Shown piece by piece: positions 1-5,086 of a stretch of 5,178 bases of DNA (its first letter is position 1; the number at the start of each line of letters is the position of its first letter). The position numbers were made by a program, and so were the translations under genes. The notes under the pieces were generated by a model. The model had not been told where the DNA came from and did no database searches. It worked only from the letters and a program-made list of their open reading frames with translations. Location of the stretch: assembly GCA_003695865.1 (NCBI GenBank), contig RFGQ01000626.1, forward strand, positions 1 to 5,178. The letters run 5' to 3'. The DNA comes from Gemmatimonadota bacterium. GTDB taxonomy: Bacteria; Gemmatimonadota; Gemmatimonadetes; Longimicrobiales; Gaopeijiaceae.

Positions 1-119
1 GGGGAGGGGCGATCCTGCCGGTGGTGGCGGGCGCGATCGTCGCGCTGGGCCTCACCGCCGCCGCCGTGGCGCTGCCGCTGCGGGCGGGGGTCCGCCGCGT
101 GCGCGCGCAGGAGGTCTGA
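1..119 (+). CDS. C-terminal end of a membrane protein, possibly an FtsX/MacB-type permease (partial)
   Basis: The reading frame enters from the left edge (first full codon at 3) and stops at TGA 117-119; 38 residues are visible. All but one third position are G or C, which supports real coding. The fragment is one hydrophobic segment (ILPVVAGAIVALGLTAAAV) followed by a short basic tail (LPLRAGVRRVRAQEV). A last transmembrane helix followed by a P-x-R-x-x-x-R-V tail resembles the end of FtsX/MacB-type ABC permeases, but too little is present to prove it; any polytopic membrane protein could end this way. The next gene starts 15 nt downstream in the same frame, so the two are probably co-transcribed. 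Confidence 0.6.
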   Translation, partial: GGAILPVVAGAIVALGLTAAAVALPLRAGVRRVRAQEV

Positions 120-134
120 GTCACGCTCCGGGCC

Positions 135-788
135 ATGCCGAAGCGGTACGCGCTCTCCACGGCGGCGGGGAAGGACGCCACCCTCGCGCTCCACCGAGCC
201 CGCGCGGGGGGACTCACGGTCGATACGGCCTTCAACATCTTTTCGGGCACGTCGGGCCGCGTGGCCTTCCACGGCGTCCGCGCCGAACTCGTGCAGGCGC
301 ACGCCGCCGCGCTCGGGCTCACGCTTCTGCAGGACCACACCGTGCCCGACGACTTCGAAGCCGTCTTCGCCCGCACCCTCGACCGCCTCGCGCAGGCCGA
401 GGTCGACGGGGTCGTGTTCGGCAACGTCCACCTGGCCGACGTGCGCGCGTGGTACGAGGAACGCACGACCGCCCGGGGGCTCGAGCACGTGGAGCCGCTC
501 TGGGACGAGGCGCCGGGCGCGCTGGCTCGCGAGGTCGTGGGGCTGGGCTACCGCGCCCTCGTCGTGTCCGTCGACCTGGAGCGCGGCGACCGCGCCTGGC
601 TGGGCGAGGAGCTCTGCGACGACCTGATCCGCGCGGTGGAAGACCACGGGGCCGACCCCTGCGGGGAGCACGGCGAGTACCACACGTTCGTATTCGACGG
701 TCCCGAGTTCCGTGAGCCCGTCCGCTTCCGGCCCGGCGGACGGCGGGAGGAGCGCGCCCACGCGCTGCTCGAGCTGGTTCCGCGCTGA
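135..788 (+). CDS. DPH6/COG2102-family PP-loop ATPase (diphthine--ammonia ligase-like)
   Basis: This 217-residue cytosolic protein belongs to the adenine-nucleotide alpha-hydrolase superfamily (ATP_bind_4, DPH6-like). Seen in order: N-terminal PP-loop region STAAGKDATLAL (residues 8-19); RVAFHGVR (42-49), matching the family's RVxxHGVR; DGVVFGNVHLADVRAWYEE (91-109), matching the family's FGDI-H/F-L-x-D-x-R-x-W; PLW (121-123); and the signature DPCGEHGEYHTFVFDGPEF (174-192). The length fits the single-domain bacterial form with no RidA-like domains. Eukaryotic and archaeal relatives amidate diphthine on EF2 using ATP and ammonia. Bacteria do not make diphthamide, so the substrate here is unknown and the usual name is misleading. 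The PP-loop is unusual: AAGKDA replaces SGGKDS. ATG 135 is the only in-frame start after the upstream stop at 117-119. A GGAGG at 110-114 lies 20 nt away, so initiation may depend on coupling to the upstream gene. Confidence 0.88.
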   Translation: MPKRYALSTAAGKDATLALHRARAGGLTVDTAFNIFSGTSGRVAFHGVRAELVQAHAAALGLTLLQDHTVPDDFEAVFARTLDRLAQAEVDGVVFGNVHLADVRAWYEERTTARGLEHVEPLWDEAPGALAREVVGLGYRALVVSVDLERGDRAWLGEELCDDLIRAVEDHGADPCGEHGEYHTFVFDGPEFREPVRFRPGGRREERAHALLELVPR

Positions 789-798
789 GCGGTCGACC

Positions 799-816
799 CC
801 GCGCGCCTGCGCGCGG
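799..816 (+). terminator. GC hairpin downstream of the DPH6-like gene, possible weak terminator
   Basis: Eleven bases after the stop, CCGCGCG (799-805) pairs perfectly with CGCGCGG (810-816) around a 4-nt CCTG loop. No T-tract follows, so it is not a classic intrinsic terminator. It could be a transcript-end or pause structure, or simply alternating GC sequence. Confidence 0.25.
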
Positions 817-867
817 ATTCGCCGCTCTGGCACGGCCGGCGGGCGGGCGTTAGTGTCGAGCCGGAGG

Positions 868-899
868 GGCGGACCCCGCCGCCGCATGCCGGGTCCGCC
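868..899. promoter_or_regulatory. Perfect 9-bp inverted repeat upstream of the TerB-family gene
   Basis: GGCGGACCC (868-876) is an exact inverted copy of GGGTCCGCC (891-899), with a 14-nt loop. It ends 29 nt before the ATG of the TerB-family gene. It could be a leader RNA hairpin, the terminator of an upstream transcript, or an operator for a dimeric regulator. The position between two genes and the exact match are seen directly; the function is inference. Confidence 0.35.
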
Positions 900-913
900 G
901 CGGCACCACGTTC

Positions 914-920
914 AGGGGGG
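914..920 (+). promoter_or_regulatory. Ribosome-binding site of the TerB-family gene
   Basis: AGGGGGG ends 8 nt before ATG 929, a good Shine-Dalgarno position. It supports this start over the in-frame ATG at codon 13 (965). Confidence 0.55.
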
Positions 921-928
921 CCCCGACC

Positions 929-1420
929 ATGCTCGAGGGGATCAAGTCGTTCTTTCAGACGTCCATGAGCGCCGACGCGGACGACGACCACGTCCGTAAG
1001 CGCGACATGCGGCTCGCCGCCTGCGCACTGCTGCTCGAGCTCGCCTACGCCGACGACGAGTTCACCGAAGACGAGTTCCAGCACCTGCAGGGAGCCATCC
1101 GCAGGCAGTACGGGCTCGACCACGCGCAGGCGGATCGGCTCATCCGGCTGGCGGAGCGGGCGCGCGCCGAGGCCCACGACCTGTGGCAGTTCACGCGGCT
1201 CATCAAAGAGAACTACTCGCTCGGTCAGAAGATGGTGCTGGCCGAGATCATGTGGGGCCTGGTGTACTCCGACGGCGAGCTGTCGGACCGCGAGGCGTAT
1301 CTCATGCGCAAGGTTTGCAAGCTGCTCGACCTCGAACCCGGCTACCTGTCAGAGGCGGAGAAGCGCGTGAAGGGCGGCGAAGAGGAGCCCGAGGACCGGG
1401 CACTGGACGCGATCGACTGA
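929..1420 (+). CDS. TerB-family (tellurite resistance TerB-like) cytosolic protein
   Basis: This 163-residue protein has no signal peptide or membrane helix. The core, residues about 27-136, is an all-helical TerB-like domain with two acidic repeats: LAYADDEFTEDE (38-49) and LVYSDGELSDRE (111-122). Both share L-x-Y-[AS]-D-x-E-[FL]-[ST]-[ED]-x-E, each followed by a helix of similar pattern (HLQGAIRRQYGL and AYLMRKVCKLLDL). The paired acidic motifs are characteristic of TerB, where they are thought to bind divalent metal ions. The C-terminus is a charged tail (KRVKGGEEEPEDRALD). TerB domains occur in tellurite/stress ter operons, but also very widely as stand-alone proteins of unknown role. No terC, terD or terZ neighbour is visible here, so a tellurite phenotype should not be assumed. 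Confidence 0.85.
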   Translation: MLEGIKSFFQTSMSADADDDHVRKRDMRLAACALLLELAYADDEFTEDEFQHLQGAIRRQYGLDHAQADRLIRLAERARAEAHDLWQFTRLIKENYSLGQKMVLAEIMWGLVYSDGELSDREAYLMRKVCKLLDLEPGYLSEAEKRVKGGEEEPEDRALDAID

Positions 1421-1448
1421 AGCGGGGATGCTGCGGGTACGACGGGGA

Positions 1449-1477
1449 TTGAGGCGCCGCCCCGGCCCCGCCATATT
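1449..1477 (+). promoter_or_regulatory. Candidate sigma-70-type promoter for the small membrane genes
   Basis: TTGAGG (1449-1454, 4 of 6 matches to TTGACA) and CATATT (1472-1477, 4 of 6 matches to TATAAT) are separated by exactly 17 nt. CATATT is one of the few AT-rich hexamers in the surrounding sequence. Transcription would begin near 1484, leaving a leader of about 33 nt before the next gene. This is a consensus match only, with no experimental support. Confidence 0.4.
1451..1468. repeat. 18-nt direct repeat, copy 1
   Basis: GAGGCGCCGCCCCGGCCC occurs here and again at 2050-2067 in the same orientation. Both copies are intergenic, one on each side of the two small membrane genes. This copy overlaps the candidate -35 element and promoter spacer. 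Confidence 0.6.
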
Positions 1478-1516
1478 CACGGGTCAACGACGAACATCAA
1501 CGGGGAGTGCGGTGCC

Positions 1517-1666
1517 GTGATGGACCTCCTGCCTGGCGGCTACACCTTCACGCATCTCGTCTTCTGGACCGTGGTGGCCATGGTTGCCGTGGGCACCAAC
1601 GCAGTGGCCATCATCCTTTCGGTCGGGCTGGTTCTGCTGGTTCTGGAGTCGATGGGACGCGCCTGA
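1517..1666 (+). CDS. Small single-pass membrane protein (49 aa), unknown function
   Basis: This short reading frame opens MDLLPGGYTFTHLVFW and continues as one long hydrophobic stretch (about residues 13-45 from the ATG), ending ESMGRA at TGA 1664-1666. A GGGGAG (1502-1507) lies 9 nt before GTG 1517 and 12 nt before the adjacent ATG 1520, so either start (49 or 48 residues) is possible; I chose GTG for spacing. More than 80% of third positions are G or C, as expected for a real gene here. A candidate promoter lies just upstream, and the next gene begins 10 nt downstream. The hydrophobic stretch is long enough for one helix or a tight hairpin. I recognise no family. It might be a phospholamban-like regulatory peptide or a membrane-complex subunit, but nothing in the sequence decides this. 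Confidence 0.6.
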   Translation: MMDLLPGGYTFTHLVFWTVVAMVAVGTNAVAIILSVGLVLLVLESMGRA

Positions 1667-1676
1667 GTCGGCGTCC

Positions 1677-1985
1677 ATGCTGACCAAAGTCGTTCTCGCG
1701 ATCGCGGCCCTCCTCCTGGGGATCTACCTCGGGATGGGCCGCTTTTCGCAGACCCCCGAAGAGATCGAGCAGCTGCTCGGCCGCGGTCAGCGCCGCAAGG
1801 CCAAGCGCCACTTCATGTGGCTCGACTACCTCAAGCCGACGCAACGGGCTTCGGCCCGGCGCGCCCGGCCCAGTCGCTTCCGCACCGCCGCCCCCCGCAT
1901 CTCCGAGCCCGACGCGGAGGGGGACGGGCCGCCGGCGTCCGGCGCTGAAGGGGCGCCTCGCCCGGGGGACGATCCGGCGGGCTGA
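1677..1985 (+). CDS. Small membrane-anchored protein with basic juxtamembrane region and disordered tail (102 aa), unknown function
   Basis: The protein starts with a transmembrane helix (residues about 4-20, LTKVVLAIAALLLGIYLGMG). It continues with a polar/acidic helix (TPEEIEQLLGRG, 26-37), a strongly basic patch (RRKAKRH, 39-45), the aromatic motif FMWLDYLKPTQ (46-56), and an Arg/Ala/Pro-rich then acidic tail (residues 57-102) that looks disordered. The basic patch suggests an N-out/C-in orientation by the positive-inside rule. An open frame extends upstream to 1584, but that part overlaps the preceding small gene and encodes Trp/Ser-rich text, so ATG 1677 is preferred. The gene is 10 nt after the previous stop, without an obvious Shine-Dalgarno, consistent with coupling. 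I do not recognise a family. Confidence 0.72.
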   Translation: MLTKVVLAIAALLLGIYLGMGRFSQTPEEIEQLLGRGQRRKAKRHFMWLDYLKPTQRASARRARPSRFRTAAPRISEPDAEGDGPPASGAEGAPRPGDDPAG

Positions 1986-2000
1986 TCCGGCTCGCGCCGC

Positions 2001-2031
2001 CGGGGGGCTTCCCCGACGGGCGCTCCGCCCG
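2001..2031 (+). terminator. Two adjacent hairpins downstream of the plus-strand genes, possible terminator
   Basis: CGGGG (2001-2005) pairs with CCCCG (2011-2015), and CGGGCG (2017-2022) pairs with CGCCCG (2026-2031) around a 3-nt loop. They begin 15 nt after the stop of the 102-residue protein gene, in the spacer where the two gene sets converge. No T-tract follows. Being palindromic, they could act in either direction. Confidence 0.35.
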
Positions 2032-2049
2032 ATCCCGAGCGTGTCGGCC

Positions 2050-2067
2050 GAGGCGCCGCCCCGGCCC
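2050..2067. repeat. 18-nt direct repeat, copy 2
   Basis: This is the second exact copy of GAGGCGCCGCCCCGGCCC (the first is at 1451-1468). It lies in the convergent intergenic spacer, and the flanking bases differ between copies. Confidence 0.6.
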
Positions 2068-2085
2068 GTCACCGGCGCCCGGGCC
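2063..2085 (-). terminator. Hairpin downstream of the DUF445 gene, possible terminator of the minus-strand operon
   Basis: GGCCCG (2063-2068) and CGGGCC (2080-2085) form a 6-bp stem with an 11-nt loop, starting 17 nt after the end of the minus-strand operon. No T-run is present in that direction, so this is weak evidence. Confidence 0.25.
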
Positions 2086-2102
2086 TGCCCCGGACCGCTC
2101 CC

Positions 2103-3671
2103 TCAGCGTAGCAGAAGGTCGATGAGCACGAGGCCGGCGCCGATGCCCGCGCCCAGCACGTAGCCGAGCTTCACGATCAGCCTGAGCTCGCGGTCGGTCA
2201 CCCGGCGCACCAGCTCTTCCATCTTGGGCGTCGGGAAGTGCAGCACCTTCTGCTCGACGCGGTCGGCAACGTTGATCTGCCGCACGACCGAGGGCACCTG
2301 GGTCTGCAGCCAGTCCCACAGTGGGTCGGCGAGGGCCGCCTCGATCCGCTCGGGCGCGGCCGCGGGCAGCCAGTGGGCCGGTGTGCCGATGGGTCGGTCG
2401 AGCAGCGTGTCGATCAGCTCGAAGGCGCCCTCGCGCACGATGCGCCGCGCCGGTCCGCTGCGCGCCGCGGCGACGAGCCACGACTCGAGCTGCTCGGCGG
2501 GCACGTGCGAGAGCACCTCGCCCCAGGTCTTGGCCCCCACGCGCCCCAGCCCGTCCTGGAGCTTCTCGAGCAGGAAGGTGCGCGTGCCATCGTCGCGGGC
2601 GAGCCCGACCACCCAGTCGGTGAGCGTATGCCGCGCTTCGACGACGCTGTCGTCTCCGGCCTCACCGATCACGGACGTGATGGGCCGTCGCAGGAAGTCG
2701 ACGATCGCGTCGTTGATCCCCCGCGCCATCGCGTCCTGGACCGTGGGCTCCTGGAGCATATCGGCGAGTCGCTCCGCGCCCTCCGTCTCGATGGTGGCCA
2801 GCACCTTGTCGACCGTGTTCTCGGTCATCACCAGCCTGGCCACGACGCGCTGGTGGAACTTGAGATCGTTCAGGAAACCGTGCAGTAGATCGTGCACGAA
2901 GGTCTCGAAGCGCCGCCGCGTGGCCTCGTCTTCGAGCAGCCGCCCCAGGCGCTGGATGGCCAGCGGCAGATAGCTCTGGATCGCCTTCTCGACCGTGGCC
3001 ACGAGTCCGGTCGGCAGGATCTCTTCGAGCGTACGCCCGTCGGTGAGCAGGCGCTTGGCCCCCCGTTCGAGGTAGTCGTCGACCGTCGCCCGGAAGTCGT
3101 CGGAGTCGAGCATCCCGGCCAGCCAGTCCTCGACCGCGCCGCTGATCGCGGCCTCTCGGGCCGGGGTGAGGACGCCCGCGATGGGCTCGTCCGCAACCGA
3201 GGCGAGCAGGGCCTGCGCGCGCTCGTGCAGGTGCTCGGGGAAGTCGTCGGACCGCAGGTATTCGTCGAGCCGCCCGAGGCCCCACTCGACGACGTCGTCG
3301 AGGATGGACTCCACCCCCGGGAGGGCGTGAGAGGGAATGAGTTCTCTGAGCGAGCCCCGCTCGCGCAGCAGCAGACCCTCGAGGAACTCCCGGAGGCGGG
3401 CGTCGAACGCCGTGCGGAAGCCCGGCTCGGAAAAGATGCGGGCGAGGTCCTCGTCGGTGAGCAACTTCTCACCGACGGTACGTCCCACCGCGGCCGCGAG
3501 CCGCGCCTGGTTCTTGGGGATCGCGCCCTGCAAGAACCCGATCCGGCGCCCGAACAGGGTCGGCGGCGTGTACGGGTGGAACAGCATCCAGATCGCGACC
3601 GTGTTCGTGAGGCCGCCCGCCAGGGCGCCGAACGCGATTGTCAGGAGGGCCCGAAGGAGTTCGTCGGACAT
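2103..3671 (-). CDS. DUF445/UPF0754-family membrane protein, enlarged by internal repeats
   Basis: This 522-residue protein has the DUF445 architecture. An N-terminal membrane helix carries the family signature GALAGGLTNTVAIWMLFHPY (15-34), followed by LFGRRIGFLQGAIPKNQ (39-55), which matches the LFGKR-x-P-x-x-PG-x-IPK motif of Bacillus YheB-like proteins. A long helical, probably extracytoplasmic, middle region follows. The C-terminal part has DRELRLIVKLGYVLGAGIG (493-511) and a closing helix (about 498-521). Relatives of the YheB type are usually nearer 380 residues. The surplus is explained by repeated helical units, e.g. FRTAFDARLREFLEGLLL (85-102) against FRATVDDYLERGAKRLLT (193-210), both followed by LxELIP/LEEILP. 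The molecular function of DUF445 is not established; a role in the envelope or spore envelope has been suggested in some relatives. A GGAG (3684-3687) lies 12 nt upstream of the ATG. It is the last gene of the operon. Confidence 0.9.
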   Translation of the reverse strand: MSDELLRALLTIAFGALAGGLTNTVAIWMLFHPYTPPTLFGRRIGFLQGAIPKNQARLAAAVGRTVGEKLLTDEDLARIFSEPGFRTAFDARLREFLEGLLLRERGSLRELIPSHALPGVESILDDVVEWGLGRLDEYLRSDDFPEHLHERAQALLASVADEPIAGVLTPAREAAISGAVEDWLAGMLDSDDFRATVDDYLERGAKRLLTDGRTLEEILPTGLVATVEKAIQSYLPLAIQRLGRLLEDEATRRRFETFVHDLLHGFLNDLKFHQRVVARLVMTENTVDKVLATIETEGAERLADMLQEPTVQDAMARGINDAIVDFLRRPITSVIGEAGDDSVVEARHTLTDWVVGLARDDGTRTFLLEKLQDGLGRVGAKTWGEVLSHVPAEQLESWLVAAARSGPARRIVREGAFELIDTLLDRPIGTPAHWLPAAAPERIEAALADPLWDWLQTQVPSVVRQINVADRVEQKVLHFPTPKMEELVRRVTDRELRLIVKLGYVLGAGIGAGLVLIDLLLR

Positions 3672-3689
3672 GGACGAAGCCGGCTCCGA

Positions 3690-4649
3690 TCAGTACTGGA
3701 CGTGGCGCACCAGCCCCCGCACCGGGATGGAGTCGCCTTCGATGAGGAGTGTGCCGCCGACCTGAAACAGCCCGTCGACCGGGAGCAGCGGCCCGCTGCC
3801 TTCTCCGGCGGCCAGCCAGGCGGCCACGGAGCGCAGTGCGCCGGCCACCTCGCCGTCGGGCGAACGGAGCGACCACGCCACCGGCACGTCGCGGCGGGCA
3901 TCCTGGAAGGCGCGCACCTCGTCCCACGTGACCTCGACGTTCGTCCAGCGCAGCGACGCCTCGCCCCGACGGGCCCAGCCCGAGTACGGCTGGCCGGTCG
4001 CGGGGACTCCGATGCGCGCCTCGAAGACCGCCGCGACGTCGGGTCCGCCCTCCAGAAAGATCCAGTCCCCCGGGGGGACATCGGTCGTGCGCCGGGAGCG
4101 ATTCATGTCGAGCACCCGTCCCGGCACCTGTCGGTCGCCCAGCTGCAACGCCCCCTCGTGGATGCGGAACGACTCGCCCCCGGCGCCCGCCCAGTCGGCC
4201 ACGAGCGCGTCGAGTACGACCTCGAGCCGTCTGGGCCCCTCTTCGAACGAGATGCGCTCCAGCGCGTCGTCGAGCCCCACGATCAGCGACACCGGTCCGC
4301 GCGGAAGGATGCGGAACGGCGCGCGCTCGGGTGGGGTCTGCCAGCGCTCGTCGAAGAACGCCTCCCAGCGGTCCGCGCGCGCGAGCCAGCCGCGCACGCG
4401 CCGGGTGGTGCCACCCCGCCGTGCGAGCGACGTGAAGAACCAGGGAACCACCAGTACGCTGTCTCGGCCGGACGTGAGGAACACGACGTTCCGTTCGAAG
4501 ATCCGCTCGTCCAGGTTTCGCTCGACGACCGAGTCGGCCCGCGCCTGCGGGTCGGCTCCGCCCGTGCGACCTGGGGGCGCCGGTTCGCGGCAGGCGGCCA
4601 GCGCCAGCGCCAGCGCCGGCGCCAATGCGGCGCAGCGGGTCACGTTCAC
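3690..4649 (-). CDS. Predicted lipoprotein of unknown function (319 aa)
   Basis: A signal peptide (NVTRCAALAPALALALAAC) ends in a clear lipobox, L17-A18-A19-C20, so the mature protein should be lipid-anchored at Cys20. A Pro/Gly-rich linker follows (EPAPPGRTGG), then a soluble, probably beta-rich, domain of about 280 residues with many Trp and alternating hydrophobics, ending VRGLVRHVQY. The C-terminal quarter (W-S-L-R-S-P-D-G, then GTLLIEGDSIPVRGLVRHVQ) faintly recalls AttH/CrtC-type lipocalin-like proteins, but this is only an impression. The GTG start at 4649 gives a GTGA overlap with the upstream stop and lies 5 nt after a GGGAG (4655-4659); GTG 4643 is an alternative. A longer open frame reaches 4961, but its first 104 residues are Arg/Pro/Gly text antisense in phase to the DUF1499 gene. 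Translation is probably coupled to DUF1499. Confidence 0.82.
   Translation of the reverse strand: MNVTRCAALAPALALALAACREPAPPGRTGGADPQARADSVVERNLDERIFERNVVFLTSGRDSVLVVPWFFTSLARRGGTTRRVRGWLARADRWEAFFDERWQTPPERAPFRILPRGPVSLIVGLDDALERISFEEGPRRLEVVLDALVADWAGAGGESFRIHEGALQLGDRQVPGRVLDMNRSRRTTDVPPGDWIFLEGGPDVAAVFEARIGVPATGQPYSGWARRGEASLRWTNVEVTWDEVRAFQDARRDVPVAWSLRSPDGEVAGALRSVAAWLAAGEGSGPLLPVDGLFQVGGTLLIEGDSIPVRGLVRHVQY
4597..4620 (-). repeat. Hexanucleotide tandem repeat in the lipoprotein signal peptide
   Basis: On the plus strand GCCAGC occurs three times exactly (4597-4614), followed by one variant unit GCCGGC (4615-4620). On the coding strand this is repeated GCxCTGGC and encodes the ALALALA hydrophobic core just before the lipobox. 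Gain or loss of units would change signal-peptide length by two residues without a frameshift. Confidence 0.6.
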
Positions 4650-5086
4650 GCGGGCTCCCGGCGGCGGCGGGTCACGTCGAGGATGCGGTCCGGTCCGGCC
4701 CCCAGGTGCCGGTCGAGCGCCCGCAGGAAGCGGGCGATGCGCCGCGGGTTGACGCCCAGGTCGCCGCGTCCCGTTCGCGAGGCGGAGACCATGTCGACGC
4801 GCGTCTGGCCGTCGGGGTCGAGCGTGATGCGCACCTCGACGTCGTCCACGAAGCGAAGCACCGGGGTGACGGCCTCGGCGCGCAGCACCCCGCGCTGGTC
4901 GTCGGCCAGCGTGACCGTCCAGCCGCGCCGCCGCTGCGCCAGCCACAGGGCGCCGGTCCACACGTCGTCGAAGGGGATGGCGTAGGTGCGACCCCTCAGC
5001 CGGGGGTCCTCGGCGGCCGGATGCGTGCGCGCGCGATTGCGGGTGAGTCCGCGCCGCATCCGGGCGAACAGACCCGGACCGCTCAT
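4646..5086 (-). CDS. DUF1499 family protein
   Basis: The 146-residue protein has the DUF1499 pattern across residues about 35-122: YAIPFDDVWTGALWLA (35-50), RGWTVTLADDQRGVLRAEAV (54-73), LRFVDDVEVRITL (77-89), and the strongest family motif SASRTGRGDLGVNPRRIARF (101-120). No signal peptide or transmembrane helix is seen; the N-terminus is basic and polar (residues 1-32), so it is probably cytosolic or peripheral. The function of DUF1499 is unknown. The ATG start overlaps the upstream stop by 4 nt (ATGA, 5083-5086), and its own stop overlaps the lipoprotein start by 4 nt (GTGA, 4646-4649), so it sits in the middle of a translationally coupled run. There is no strong Shine-Dalgarno at 5086; Met10 is an alternative start, but it would lose the neat overlap. 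Confidence 0.9.
   Translation of the reverse strand: MSGPGLFARMRRGLTRNRARTHPAAEDPRLRGRTYAIPFDDVWTGALWLAQRRRGWTVTLADDQRGVLRAEAVTPVLRFVDDVEVRITLDPDGQTRVDMVSASRTGRGDLGVNPRRIARFLRALDRHLGAGPDRILDVTRRRREPA

Noticed and set aside
135..788. Diphthamide biosynthesis role
   Set aside because: Family homology gives the name, but bacteria lack the diphthamide-bearing EF2 substrate and no other dph gene is visible, so the pathway assignment is not supported.
828..842. Sigma-54-like TGGCAC element upstream of the TerB-family gene
   Set aside because: The -24 half (TGGCAC, 828-833) matches, but the -12 half reads GCGG where TTGC is expected and lacks the essential GC at the right spacing.
548..1177. A 209-residue minus-strand open frame
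   Set aside because: It is antisense to the DPH6-like and TerB-family genes, spans the intergenic gap and has no recognisable domain; it is a shadow frame.
1484..1502. TCAACG direct repeat (1484-1489 and 1497-1502) before the small membrane gene
   Set aside because: Six-base repeats are too short to claim an operator without comparison to relatives.
1584..1676. Upstream extension of the 102-residue membrane protein
   Set aside because: The extension is Trp/Ser-rich, overlaps the small hydrophobic gene in another frame, and would bury the membrane helix; ATG 1677 is more natural.
4650..4961. N-terminal extension of the lipoprotein frame by 104 residues
   Set aside because: The extra text is Arg/Pro/Gly/Ala low-complexity sequence overlapping DUF1499. 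The signal peptide with lipobox begins only at GTG 4649, which also gives a 4-nt overlap with the upstream stop.
2892..4985. A 697-residue open frame on the plus strand
   Set aside because: It lies antisense to the DUF445, lipoprotein and DUF1499 genes, and its translation is Arg/Glu/Gly/Pro-rich with no domain. Such frames arise from strong G/C third-position bias on the opposite strand.
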